DNA of 64,000 nucleotides from Chaetomium olivaceum (lineage: Eukaryota > Ascomycota > Sordariomycetes > Sordariales > Chaetomiaceae). The first letter of the stretch is position 1; each line of letters begins with the position of its first letter. Where the stretch lies: contig JAYWVB010000014.1 of NCBI GenBank assembly GCA_039881045.1, positions 496,001 to 560,000 of the forward strand, given 5' to 3'. Under the pieces are notes generated by a model. The model was given only the letters and a program-made list of their open reading frames with translations. It did not search any database and had not been told where the DNA came from. A program made the position numbers and the translations under genes. Of this stretch, positions 53,645-64,000 are shown piece by piece.

Positions 53645-54879
53645 ATGGTTCTCCAGCTCCACGTCTGGGGCCCGGCATTCGGCCTGCCGTCCATCGACGC
53701 CGAATGTATCGCCGCCATCGCATACCTCGCCCAAACCGTCAGCCCGGCCGATTGCCAGCTCGTCCAGAGCAGCCCCTCGGCTGTCCCAACCCGTGAGTGC
53801 TCCAGACCTAGCGTATGTTCACCACTTTACACCCCCGCTAACCATGCCCCCACATCAGAGCACCTCCCCGCCCTCCATGACCCCTCCACCTCAACCTGGA
53901 CAAGCGGCTTCTCCTCCATAACCACCTACCTCACCGCCCACCAACCCCCACCCCCACACGCCCCCACCACGACCACCACCACAAGCACAACCACAACCAC
54001 CACCGCCGATTCCACCGCCTACACCGCCTTCCTCACCGCGCACGCGGCCCCCCTCCTCGCCTCTCCCTCTACGTCTCCTCCGCCAACTACGCCCACACCA
54101 CCCGGCCCGCCTACAGCGCCTTCCTGCCCCTCCCCTTACCCTGGACCGAACCGCCCGCCGTGCGCGCCGCCCACGCCCGTCGCGCGGCGCATTTGGGTTT
54201 GTCGGCGCTGGACACCGATGCGGTGCAGGCCAGGGAGCGCGGGGAGAGGGAGAGGATGGCGGGGGAGGGGTGGGTGACGGTGCCGGAGGCGCTGGTTAAG
54301 GGTGAGAAAAGGGGGGTGGGGGCGGCGTTGAGCCCGGAGCAGAAGATGAGGATTCGGCTGGAGGGGGCTGCGGGGGAGGTGTTGGATGTGTTGGGGGAGG
54401 TGGAGTGGGAGGGGCAGGGCCTGGCGGTGAGGTGTCTTGCCTTTGGGTATTTGGGGTTGATGTTGGTGCCGGAGGTGCCGAGGCCGTGGTTGAGGGAGGT
54501 GTTGGAGGGGAGGTATGCCGGGTTGTGCGAGTTTGTGAGGGCGTTTCGGGCGGAGGTGTTCCCTAAGGGGAGGGCGCTGCCGTGGGTGGAAGGGGAGCAG
54601 GGTGTGTCGGCTGTGGCGGTGGGGATGAGGTTTGTGAGGGGGGTGTTGGGGGAGGTGCCGTTGCTTGGGCAGCATTGGAGCCAGTGGTGGACGGCGAGGA
54701 AAAAGAGGGAGGTGTTGGCGAGTAGGGGTGTGAAGCCTGAACCTAGTGGGGATCTGCTGCTGGTTCTAGGTGCTGGGCTCGGCCTGACAGCTATGGGCGC
54801 CGGTGTGTTCTTCTATCGTGGTTTGCCGCCGTTTGGCGCGGCTGTGCAGGTCTGGAGAAAGCGCCGGTGGTATCACTGA
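53645..54879 (+). CDS. SAM37/metaxin-like outer-membrane protein; one frameshift
   Basis: Subunit of the mitochondrial sorting and assembly machinery (Tom37/metaxin). Exon 1 53645..53792, intron 53793..53858, exon 2 53859..54879. The N terminus MVLQLHVWGPAFGLPSIDAE and LVQSSPSAVPT is the thioredoxin-like metaxin start. At about 54059-54061 the frame must shift by one base: before it the protein reads AYTAFLTAHAAPLLA, after it LSLYVSSANYAHTTRPAYSA and then the normal C-terminal half. One C is missing from a GCC-CTC junction. Residues around 105-120 are Thr-rich (ACC/ACA repeats). A hydrophobic segment (LLLVLGAGLGLTAMGAGVFFY) near the end is the membrane anchor, followed by a short basic tail. 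Composition changes from C-rich to G-rich at about 54210. Confidence 0.82.
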
Positions 54880-55374
54880 GCAGCTTTGGAGCAGCCGGTG
54901 CTATGTTCTCAGGAGCGCTTTACGGGATTGATTAGGCGGGCAAAGGGTTGGGTCTGGCGTTTGGGATGACGGCAACTTGGGTTGAATATATTCCCCTCAT
55001 GGATGTAGTTGCATTTATTGGTGCATATCTGGCGTGGTGCCCTAGCCTGGGAGGTGCGTTTTTGAATGCAATCATAGCTATATTGAAGAAATCCTACTCT
55101 CTCAAGAATGGCTTTGAGATTAAAAGACTGCTTCCTGAAGACTGTATTTGAGGTATTCATGATATTTAGGCTCATGTTCTGTACATGTAGTTGTGTCCTC
55201 GTGAATCAGCGGTGATGCAGTTGGCCGGGTGTGGATCCCTGCCGGCCCGGGCCAAGCCGCAGCTGCATCGGTAGCTTCGATCACCGAACGCCGAGCCCGA
55301 AATTTATTTTGAGCTCATCCCACTCCCGGTCCCTCTCCACGATCAGCCGCCCCCGTTATGACGTGACAGAGACC
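54880..55374. other. Intergenic between SAM37 and IleRS
   Basis: No gene supported. A 67-codon ORF at 54948-55151 has no recognisable feature. Confidence 0.5.
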
Positions 55375-58300
55375 ATGTCGAAGAGCTGGGCATCGACGCT
55401 ACGGCTGCCCAAGTCGACATTCCCGTATGTTACTCATTCCCGTACAGCTCAAAGACGACCTCGCTCACACCCCGCAGTCCGCGTCCTCTCCCAAAGAACC
55501 GGGACCAGTACATCGAGCAATGCGCCGATGACTTCTACAAGTGGCAGGCGGCTAATCGCCCGGCCGACAATGAATTTGTCCTTCACGATGGACCCCCTAC
55601 GCCAATGGCAGCTTGCATGCCGGGCACGCCCTGAACAAGATCCTCAAGGACATCATCTTGCGAGTCAAGGTTCAGCAAGGTACGCACCTCAGCCCAACCA
55701 GCCAAGCCCAACCCAACCCACCTCCCCCCTTTCCCATCCACTAAAAAACGCACCTCGCCCTCCCCCAGGCCGCCGCGTCTCGTACATCCCCGGCTGGGAC
55801 TGCCACGGCCTCCCGATCGAGCTCAAGGCGGTGGACGCAGCGGCAGGCAAGCGCATGTCGCCGGGGGCCATCCGCAAGGCCGCGCGCAAGCTCGCCGCCA
55901 AGACGGTCGTCGACCAGATGAAGAGCTTCCGCGCTCTACGCCGTCATGGCCGATGGGACGCCCGCTGGACCACCATGGACATGGCCTACGAGATCCGCCA
56001 GCTGCAACTGTTTGGCCGGATGGCGAGGAGGGGGCTGGTGTATCGCAAGTTTAAGCCCGTGTATTGGTCGCCGTCGTCGGGGACGGCGCTGGCCGAGGCC
56101 GAGTTGGAGTATAATGATGCTCATGTGTCCAAGGCGGCGTATATTCGGTTTCCGGTGGTGAGTGGGTATGAGGATTTGCCGGGGCTGGAGGGGTTTGGGG
56201 GGGGATTGTTTGCGGTGATATGGACGACGACGCCGTGGACGCTGCCTGCGAACCGGGCGATTGCGGTACACGAGGAGCTGGCGTACCATATTGTGAGGGT
56301 TGGCGCAGACGCGTTCTTAGTAGCGGAGAACTGCCTGGAGCGGATTGCGAAGCTGTTTGGAGAGGGGGCGGTTGATGAGATTGTTGGCACGGTCAACGGC
56401 AGCCAGCTGACACAGCTGCGGTACGTCAACGTGCTTCGCGGGAAGTCGGCCGAGCCCCAGCCGTTTATGCATGGCTCGTTCGTAACGGATGGTTCCGGGA
56501 GCGGTCTTGTTCATTGTGCGCCAGGGCACGGTTTTGACGATTATTTGGCCTGCCTCTCTTTGGGGATCACACGTCTCTGCACCAGTGGACAATGATGGCT
56601 TGTTCACTGAGGAGGCCTTCCCGACCACCCCGACCGTCTAAAGGGCATTCCCGTCCTTGAAGGTGGCAGTGATGCTGTGTTGGATATCCTTGGGGACGAC
56701 GTCCTAGATGTTCACGACTACCGGCATAAATATCCCTACGACTGGCGCACCAAGAAGCCCATCATCATCAGGGCCACAGCCCAGTGGTTCGCCGACGTGG
56801 ATACCATCAAGGACGATGCGCTGGGAGCAATCGACCAGGTGCAGTTCGTGCCCGAGAACGGGAAGAACAGGCTCGAGGCGTTCATCAAAGGCCGCAGCGA
56901 ATGGTGTATCTCAAGGCAACGTGCCTGGGGTGTGCCAATACCCGCTCTGTACGAGCCCAACGGGAACGCCGTGATGAGCGACGAAGTCATCGACCACATT
57001 ACCTCAGTTATCCAGGAACGAGGGACAGATGCATGGTGGACGGACGCCCAGAAGACCCGGCATGGATTCCCGAGTCGCTACGGGATAAGGGGGAGTACTC
57101 CCGTGGGCGAGATACCATGGACGTTTGGTTCGACAGCGGCACCAGCTGGACAATGATGGATAAGCAGGCAGACCTGTATCTCGAGGGCTCCGACCAGCAC
57201 CGCGGCTGGTTCCAGTCCAGTCTACTCACTCGGGTGGCTGCCATGGCCGACCACAGCGGAAAGTCTACGACCAACACCCTCGGCCTGTCGCCATTCAAGA
57301 CCCTCATCACACATGGCTTCACGCTCGACAAGGAAGGCAAAAAGATGTCCAAATCCCTCGGCAACATCATCTCCGCCGACCAGGTCATGGACGGCTCGCT
57401 TCTCCCCCCGCTCAAACCCAAAAAGAAATCTGCAACGCAGCTCCGATCAAGGACGCACTCGGACCCGATGCCCTCCGGCTCTGGGTTGCCAGCAGCGACT
57501 ACACGCGCGACATCGTCCTCGGCGAGCCGGTGCTCAAGACGATCCACCAAGCCGTGCTCAAGTACCGCACCACCATCAAGATGCTCACAGGATCGATGCA
57601 CCCCTCAGCGCGCACCGCACCACTGACCGCAGTCGACCAGATCGCGCTCCTGCAGCTCCGCGACGTCATGGCCGAGGTCGGGCGGCACTACGACGCGCAC
57701 GAGTTCAACAAGGCCTTCAGCGCGCTCAACCGCTGGCTCACCAACGACCTGTCGGCCTTCTACCTCGAGGCCCTCAAGGACCGCCTGTACTGCGCCGACG
57801 GCGGCGGCGTGCTCGAGCCCCTGTTTGTCGGCTTCCTGCGCATGCTGGCGCCCATCACCCCCGTGCTGGTCGAGGAGGCCTGGGAGCACAGGCCGCAGTG
57901 GCTGAAGGAGGATGAGAGCGCGGTGCACCCGCTGCGGCAGCTGTATGATTCGCCGCTGGTGGATGAGACGCGGCTTACGGTTGACGAGGGGACGTTGAGA
58001 GAAGCGGTGCCGGTCCTGATGCGCACGCATGCTGCGATCAAGGCCGCGTCGGAGATGGCTAGGGGGGTTAAGGTGCTGGGCTCGTCGCTGCAGTGTGATG
58101 TTGTGCTGGAGGTACCCGGGGGCAAGGCATTGCAGGCGCTGGAGAGGTTCAAGGAGGAGTTGGAAGCTATGTTTGTGGTGTCCTCGGTTGAGCTTAACGG
58201 GGTTGTCGCAGAGGGTGCGCAGTGGAAGTATTGTGAGAAGTTTGATCTAGATGGGCAGCCGTGCAAGGCGTGGGTCCTGCCGCCCAAGCAGGCCAAGTGC

Positions 58301-58384
58301 CCGCGGTGCTGGAGGTATGTTGCACCTAAGGAGGAGGAGCTGTGCGAGAGGTGTGAGGAGTTTGTGGGTGAGGCTGTAGAGTAG
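55375..58384 (+). CDS. Mitochondrial isoleucyl-tRNA synthetase; at least six frameshifts
   Basis: Class I synthetase of bacterial/mitochondrial type. Exon 1 55375..55424, intron 55425..55477, exon 2 55478..55679, intron 55680..55768, exon 3 55769..58384. HIGH-type motif: GPPYANGSLHAGHALNKI (read with one base added in the C run at 55593-55597). GWDCHGLPIELK follows the second intron. The editing domain and KMSKS motif (EGKKMSKSLGN, near 57340) are present, as is the C-terminal zinc ribbon CPRCWRY..ELCERCEEF near the stop. Frame changes are needed at about 55593, 55934-55955 (two that cancel), 56572, 56620, 57045 and 57435. All conserved blocks are otherwise intact with no drift, so sequence error is the better explanation than decay. 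Confidence 0.85.
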
Positions 58385-58703
58385 GTGTATGATATGTGAA
58401 ACCTAGAAGCCTAGAGAGATACACTCTATAGACGGCTACAATGGATACCCCACCCAATTTTATCGTGATTGTCGAAAGTCCTCATGTTCAGAGCCAGCGC
58501 CAGCCGTGGCCGTTGAAGTCAAGGAATGGGATAGCTACGTTACATAATACAGTCATTACAGCAGCGTTACCGCGATACCCGATAAGACCAGCTGCTGTGG
58601 GGCAGAACATTTCTTATCGAGTTCGAGAACCCAAAATTTATCTTCGGATTGATCCGACAAGACGCAAGTTTCCAATTGCGCGTGATAGCACAACTACACC
58701 GCC
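58385..58703. other. Intergenic between IleRS and ROK1
   Basis: The 319 bp hold the ROK1 promoter. No gene or telobox seen. Confidence 0.5.
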
Positions 58704-60923
58704 ATGGACATTCTCAGGGTCCTATCTCGCGGCATCAAGCCTAACCCAAAAAACAAAGCCCAAGCCGGAGGCACCACGACCCAGCTCCCCTCGGCCGGTG
58801 CCATCCCCCACCCGCAGCTCTTCCACGACCCCATCAGCTCTCGCGGCAAGAAGAGGAAAAGAAGACGGGGTGCCCAGGATGACGAGCCAGAGGAAGACGA
58901 CGAAGAGCTCAGCGATGTCGATTACTTTGCCCCGAAGAAGCCCGCCACCGAAGCTGCGCCGACCGACGTCGAGGAAACCCCCAAGAAGCGCAAGATCAAG
59001 CTCCTAGACGAGGACGAGTGTCGCCAAATCCTGCGCTCCCACCGTCTGAAATTCACCATTCTCTCGGACCAACCCCAAGCCGAGTTTAAGGTGGAGGAGG
59101 AAGAGGCGGCGTCGAAGACGAAGAGTAACCAGAAGAAAAAGAAGGATGCCGAAGGCAAAGGCGAGGACAAGAAGGACAAAAAGGACGAGCACAAGAAACA
59201 GATTTTCCCGCAACCGCTGTCCTCCTTCGGCGAGCTCCGGCACACATACGATGTGTCCCCGCAGCTAGCAGCGAATATCGCCGCGCAGGGCTTCCGTGTG
59301 CCGACCGAGGTGCAGATGGCCAGTTTGCCTCTGCTACTGCGCCCATCCACGGCGCTCAAGAAGTCTAGCGGCGCGGATATTCCCAACATTGACAACGGGG
59401 CCGACTTCCTTGCTGTTGCCCCCACAGGCAGCGGCAAGACTATCACATTCCTCATTCCGGCGATCGACGGCGTGCTGAGGCGGCGTGCGGAGGAAGGGAA
59501 GGATAACGACCAGCACGTCTTAGAGGCGGTTGTTGTTGCGCCGACAAGGGAGCTAGCGAGCCAGATTGTAAATGAGGGGCGCAAGTTGGCGATAGGTACG
59601 GGTGTGAGGGTGGTGCTCATGAAGCGGGCTCTAAGGCTGGATGCCGAGGAGGTAGCGGACGAGAAGACCAAGGACCTAGAAGAAGGCAGCGGGAGTGAGC
59701 AGGGGAGTGATGATGAGGAGAGCGAGGAAGAGTCAGAAGGCGAGGAGGGTAAAACAAACAAGGAGGCCAAGCCGCTCGCAAGGGTCGATATCCTCGTGAC
59801 AACGCCAAAGATCCTGCTCAATTTTCTATCCGGGAAAGCTGGCGCCCGAAGGCTTCTACCTTCCGTCAGATCCCTCATCCTCGACGAGGCCGACGTCCTG
59901 CTCGACCCTCTCTTCCGCAAGCAAACCATGGCCATCTGGCGCGCCTGCACCCACCCCAACGTCAGCCTGACCTGCTGGTCCGCCACCATGGCCTCCAACG
60001 TCGAAGCCCTCGTCACCAAACACCTCTCCAAGCGCGCCAAAAACACCGCCAGCCCCCCGCGCCCCCTAATCCGCCTCGTCGTCGGCCTCAAAGACACCGC
60101 CGTCCCAACGTCACCCACAAACTCACCTACACCGCCACCGAGCCCGGCAAGCTCCTCGCCCTCCGCCAGCTCCTGCACCCCGTCTCCTCCCCCGACTCCG
60201 GCCCCCTCTCCGGCCCCCCTTCCTCGTCTTCACCCAAACCATCGAGCGCGCCCAGGCCCTGCACGACGAGCTCAAATACGACATCCCCCTCGAAGCGGGG
60301 GGCTCGGCCCGCGTAGCCGTGCTGCACTCCTCCATGTCCGATTCCGCGCGCTCCAAGATCATGGCGCGCTTCCGCGCCGGCGAGGTGTGGGTTCTCGTCA
60401 CGACCGACGTGCTCGCGCGCGGCGTCGATTTCGCCGGCGTCAACGGCGTCGTCAACTACGATGTCCCCACGTCGGCGGCGGCGTATGTCCACCGTGCGGG
60501 TCGCACGGGGAGGGCTGGCCGCGAGGGCGGGGTGGCCGTCACGTTCTATACCAAGGAGGATATCCCCTTTGTGAAGAGCGTGGCGAATGTGATTGCGGCG
60601 AGCGAAAAGCAGGCCGGGTTGAAGGACGGGGTGGACGGTGGTGGTGGTGCGACCGTTCAGAAGTGGCTGCTGGATGCGCTGCCCAAGGTCGCGAAGGAGG
60701 ATAAGCGCAAGCTGAAGGTGCGTGGTGTCGAGTCGCGGCGGGCAGGCGGTAAGGCGACTATCACGACAAGAGCTCGTGGGAGCGGCGGCGCGAGCATAAC
60801 CGGGCGCAAGCGGTCGAGGCGAGCAAGCGGCGGAAGAGGCAGCGAAGGGAGGAGGGGCCCGCAGCGGATGGGCCGGCGGTGGCGGGTGAGGCGGAGGGGG
60901 AGTGGGGGGGGTTGGAAGATTGA
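58704..60923 (+). CDS. rok1: DEAD-box RNA helicase ROK1; three frameshifts
   Basis: Nucleolar helicase for 18S rRNA processing. No intron. MDILRVLSRGIKPN, then a Lys/Glu-rich region, the Q-motif area (GFRVPTEVQMASLPLLL), motif I APTGSGKT (about residue 235), PTRELASQ (Ia), LDEADVLLD (II), WSATM (III), then HRAGRTGRAGR (VI, near 60500). An acidic insert of about 45 residues lies between Ia and Ib. Frame must change at about 60104 (GTCCC-AAC; before VTHKLTYTATEPGKLL), at about 60220 (C6 run; before FLVFTQTIERAQALHDEL) and at about 60768 (before KSSWERRREHNRAQAVEASK). With these, the protein ends EWGGLED, TGA at 60921-60923, as in Rok1 relatives. As written, the first frame stops at 60704 and the second at 60927. 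Confidence 0.87.
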
Positions 60924-61195
60924 GTGAGTGAGTGATGGATTGATGGACTCATTGATACCCGCGTGTATATGGATGGAACGGAGCAAGCTAGGACAGGTAG
61001 ACAGTGTGTCTATTATGAAATGTATTACAAAACACTACAAGACGCTACAGTCACAGGCCCAAAGGCCAGGCAAATCGCTGTCTTAGCTAAACGTTGCCGA
61101 GAAGAAGAAAGAATCCCCTCGCCCGCTCAAAGTCAAAGTCAACAAGTCACCGTATCACACAACATCCCCACCACCGGCACCGCACACCAGGTATA
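60924..61195. other. Intergenic between convergent ROK1 and the SPRY gene
   Basis: The 272 bp hold only 3' flanks. Confidence 0.4.
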
Positions 61196-62777
61196 CTAAT
61201 ACCCCGCGGGCCGATACATCCACCTGGCCGGGTCAAAAATGACCTCAAACCCGGTCTGGCCACACGTCCCCAGCGCACAGCTCAGGTCATGATACCCCTC
61301 GAGCCCCGTAACCGGCAAGTCCTCCTCAGCATCCGTCTCCTCATGCAAATTCCACCTCCCGACCTCCTGCCCATGCTTCGTAAAGAACACATCCGCGTCG
61401 ATCCGGCCGCCGGCATCACGGAAGGTCATGCCGACACCCAGGCGGTCGCCGCGGGCGAAGGGGGCGGTGAAGGCCTTGCCGCCCCAGCGATCGTTGATGA
61501 ACTTGTGGCCGTCGTCGCCGTGCACGGCGAGGGAGCCGCGGTGCCAGCCGGGCATGCGGAAGGAGGGGTAGGGCAGCGCGGTGAAGCCCATGGCGAGGCA
61601 GATCTCCCGCGACGGGTTGGCGTGGGTCAGTTGGACTTCGTAGTAGATGGTCTTGCTGCGGGCTTGGTTGGTGGGGGCCAGTGGGGAGTGCAAAGTAACG
61701 GTGTAGAGCGGGGGGTAGGCGATGATGCTGCGGGTGGGTTGGTTAGTTTGATGAAGGTGGTCAAGGAAGGGAGGTAGGTAGGTGCTTACGTGGAGTCGTA
61801 TGCGCTCGAGTCGGTGCTTCCCTGCCAGACGCCGGGAGCGGTGCATGCGAGGGTGCCGCGGTACATGTCGGGCTGCATCAAGCGGGTTGTGTGTGTTGAG
61901 CGCATGGATGGCCGGGCCGTCCAGGGTAATGGGCGGGGTCAGCTGGTGCTGGGCACACCATTGCTCGCCGGCCTCGGCCTCGGCTTCGGTGGCGTTGTTC
62001 GCCGGGGAGCGGTCAAAGCCGGAGAAGAAGCTGGGCGGCGGCGGGAAGAGGGATGTATCCGGCACAACGGCCTCCCTGGGTAGTGTTAGTGATTATTCAA
62101 GGGCGAAGGGAAACGAGGCGCGTACCAGTCATGCTTGGGCTTGTTGTCCGCTGGCGGTGGGCCGGGTGGCGGTGCCATGTAGCCCATGTTGTTGTGACCC
62201 GGCGGTGGACCAGGCGGCGGTGCCATGTAGCCCATGTCGTTGTGAGACGGAGGAGAGCCCGGGGGAGGCGCAAAGTCATGGCCAGCCGGGGCTCCATGTC
62301 CGGGGGGCGGTCGGGAGGGGGAGCAAAGTCGTCACCACCCGTTTGTCCCCGGAAAGGAGGCGGCCCCGAAGGAGGAGCGAAGTCATCCCCGGGTCTGCTG
62401 GAAGGAACCGGGGGGGATCCGGGCGGTGGGGCAAAATCATCAATTGGCGGTCTCTGCGACGGGGGAGGTCCAGGAGGAGGGGCGAAGTCATCCCCAGGCA
62501 TGACGGGCCTTGAACCCGGGGGAGGACCCGGGGGAGGAGCAAAGTCGTCGCCTGGTCTCGGTCCCGGAGGCGGGCCCGGCGGCGGAGCAAAGTCATCACC
62601 GCCCGAGTTCACCGGAGGTCTCTGGGATGGAGGGGGGCCGGGAGGAGGGGTAAAGCTGTGGCTCTGCGACTGCTGTTGCTGCTGGAGGTACTGGGGAGGC
62701 AGACTCGCTCTTTTTTGGCCGTCATGAGGTTGTTGATTCTGAGCGCGGTCGAGGCGCCTCGGCCTCGCCGGCGTCAT
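61196..62777 (-). CDS. SPRY-domain protein with (D)DFAPPPGPPP repeats; two frameshifts
   Basis: Exon 1 62777..62126, intron 62125..62076, exon 2 62075..61790, intron 61789..61728, exon 3 61727..61196. The N-terminal half is a proline-rich array with a repeating unit near DDFAPPPGPPP (at least six copies), then two MGYMAPPPGPPP copies. The C-terminal half is a SPRY/B30.2-type domain: YYEVQLTHANPSREICLAMG, ALPYPSFRMPGWHRGSLAVH, GDRLGVGMTF and DVFFTKHGQEVG. Frame must shift at about 62311 (one G missing in CCCGACC) and at about 61870 (GATG-CAGCCC). Relatives act as ubiquitin-ligase adaptors or vacuolar sorting factors (Ssh4/Ear1-like), but no TM segment or PPxY is seen here. Start is placed at Met 62777; an upstream in-frame ATG at 62861 is possible. 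Confidence 0.78.
62300..62670. repeat. GGAGGCCCGGGGGAGG-type coding repeats in the SPRY gene
   Basis: About seven units of 40-60 bp on the plus strand, each with CCGGGGGAGGAGCAAAGTCRTC, encode the DDFAPPPGPPP motif. A spread-out proline array, likely variable between strains. Confidence 0.8.
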
Positions 62778-62861
62778 TCTTGCTACCGAAACACATGGCT
62801 TGCTCTGTTTATGTGGTGATGTATCGTTGAGCGGGGAATTGGAGTAGAAGAGGGGACACAA

Positions 62862-63586
62862 TTCCCTGGCGAAATATGTAGTTATTGCTGTTGCGGTCTG
62901 TTCTTTCTCTCCAAGTCTAAGCCACAGTTAGGTCCCACACATCAAAGGGGAATTAAACGCGTTTGTCGTCAGGAATGCGGTAATGCAGCAGCCAACCGAC
63001 TAACCAATTTATGTGGAGAGCCTTTCTCTTGATCGATTCCGGATTCAGCACGGCGCGTTTGATGCCCGTAGTCGAATACGCTCTCACGCAGGTAATGCCC
63101 AGGTACTGTACGTCGCCAGGTGAGGTGAGTTTGGGGTGTTGATGATGGCGAATGATGCAGCGAGTGACCGCCCAGAAGGGCTGTGCTAGTGCGCCAAGAA
63201 GGTGCTCCCACAGGGCGGCCATGTTAACCCCACAGTGCTCATACCCCGCTAACGGGCGGCCTCTTTGAGCCCGCATCGCCTGGAGGATGACGCCTCCAAA
63301 GTCTCTCTCCCTCAGCCTACGAATGAGATGGATGCCAGGAGATACAGTGCGGCTTCTCTGCATGTTCTAGAACGATCGCCGGATCGGGAAGTTAACTTAT
63401 CACCTGCTCTGACAGGACAAGTCACACTACAAAGACTACAATTTTGATGGAAAGAATCGCTTTTATTATCATGGGCAGTGGTTGTCACCGTTCTGCTAAC
63501 TTTATGAACATGCTATCTCGGGTTCTGCAATCGCCGATTCCTCCATCCCACAAGTTCTAATCTCGCAACCAGAGCTTCCTTGTGGC
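62862..63586. other. Intergenic between the SPRY gene and the Ca2+ antiporter
   Basis: No gene supported. A 136-codon minus-strand ORF (62953-63363) has no recognisable domain and sits in what should be the SPRY promoter. Confidence 0.45.
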
Positions 63587-64000
63587 TTAAGCACCCCATA
63601 CGGATGCGTCGTCGGGCTTGGGGTAAAAGAAGGCCACCACGGCGATAATGACGTAGGTTGACATCAGTAACGCGCCCTCAAGGTAGTTACTCCTGCCGTC
63701 AAGCACCAAGAAGTTGGTGATGAAGGCTGAGACAAACAGACAGACCGTCTCGAATAGCGTAAAGTAGAGTGTCATCTGGCGGTCTAAGCCCCATCCGATA
63801 ATGACGACCAACGGCGTGATGAAAAGGGCGATCTGAATGGAGCTACCGACGGCGACGCCAATAGCAAGATCCATTTTGTTCTTCATGGCCACCGTGATGG
63901 CCGTGACGTGCTCGGCCGCGTTGCCCACGATGGGCAGGATGATGAGGCCAATGAATATCTCGTTGACACTGCTCGTCTCGACCAGCCCGTTGATCGAGTC
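63587..64000 (-). CDS. Vacuolar Ca2+/H+ antiporter (CAX/VCX1 type), C-terminal part
   Basis: About 138 C-terminal residues; the rest lies beyond the right edge. The frame runs from the edge through DSINGLVETSSVNEIFIGLI, ILPIVGNAAEHVTAITVAMK (the conserved CAX GNAAEH motif), MDLAIGVAVGSSIQIALF, and ends VVAFFYPKPDDASVWGA. Three to four hydrophobic segments are present. CAX proteins load Ca2+ into the vacuole using the proton gradient. Confidence 0.92.
   Translation of the reverse strand, partial: DSINGLVETSSVNEIFIGLIILPIVGNAAEHVTAITVAMKNKMDLAIGVAVGSSIQIALFITPLVVIIGWGLDRQMTLYFTLFETVCLFVSAFITNFLVLDGRSNYLEGALLMSTYVIIAVVAFFYPKPDDASVWGA

Noticed and set aside
54948..55151. Plus-strand 67-codon hydrophobic ORF
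   Set aside because: Short, no family, AT-rich 3'-flank context.
58922..60178. Minus-strand Ser-rich ORF of 418 codons
   Set aside because: Antisense of the ROK1 acidic and Lys-rich parts.
62953..63363. Minus-strand ORF of 136 codons
   Set aside because: No recognisable family, no clear splice extension, and it occupies the promoter side of the SPRY gene. It could be real but cannot be supported.

Overview
This window looks like nuclear DNA of a filamentous ascomycete, most likely a sordariomycete (Sordariales/Chaetomiaceae-like). The evidence is short 45-110 nt introns with GT..CTAAC-like..AG signals, GC-rich coding sequence ending in C or G, dispersed intron-containing tRNA-Leu genes, a BimC-type kinesin-5, and a SesA-NACHT-WD40 receptor of the kind found in filamentous fungi. 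No prokaryotic operon, CRISPR array or viral block was seen. All gene models below were built by reading splice sites by eye.

Layout. 0-6 kb: 5' part of a xylitol dehydrogenase gene (runs off the left edge), tRNA-Leu(CAG), and two folylpolyglutamate synthase paralogues tail to tail. 6.5-12.4 kb, all minus strand: MIC60/mitofilin, a DUF4743-type Nudix hydrolase with an in-frame stop, and a Rab5-type GTPase. 13-26 kb: SAC1 phosphoinositide phosphatase, a 1200-residue membrane-anchored protein of unknown function, a UPF0183/PHAF1-family protein and kinesin-5. 27-35 kb: tRNA-Leu(AAG), a HAD hydrolase, an Rrn9-domain zinc-finger protein (Pol I initiation), NOP7/pescadillo and PIG-U. 35-42 kb is the accessory part: a 132-bp TIR hairpin (MITE-like), an unrecognised ORF, and a SesA-NACHT-WD40 NLR-like gene with eight nearly identical WD repeats. 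42.4-43.6 kb: a conserved-looking acidic nuclear-type protein. 43.6-53.6 kb: a 10-kb stretch with no protein gene I can support. 53.6-64 kb: SAM37/metaxin, mitochondrial IleRS, ROK1 helicase, a SPRY protein and the C-terminal part of a vacuolar Ca2+/H+ antiporter.

Most genes are housekeeping: one-carbon metabolism, mitochondrial membrane organisation, import and translation, endosomal and phosphoinositide traffic, ribosome biogenesis, mitosis. The biologically most interesting element is the NLR-like receptor with its concerted WD-repeat array next to a small TIR element. The most important caution is that every complete gene from 53.6 to 62.8 kb needs one or more single-base frame corrections, mostly in C runs. 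MIC60 exon 1 needs one too. Because these are essential-type genes side by side, local consensus error is more likely than mass pseudogenisation. The 10-kb gene desert contains a telomere-repeat-complementary tract (49514-49524) that makes it a weak but testable candidate for a long noncoding RNA such as telomerase RNA.
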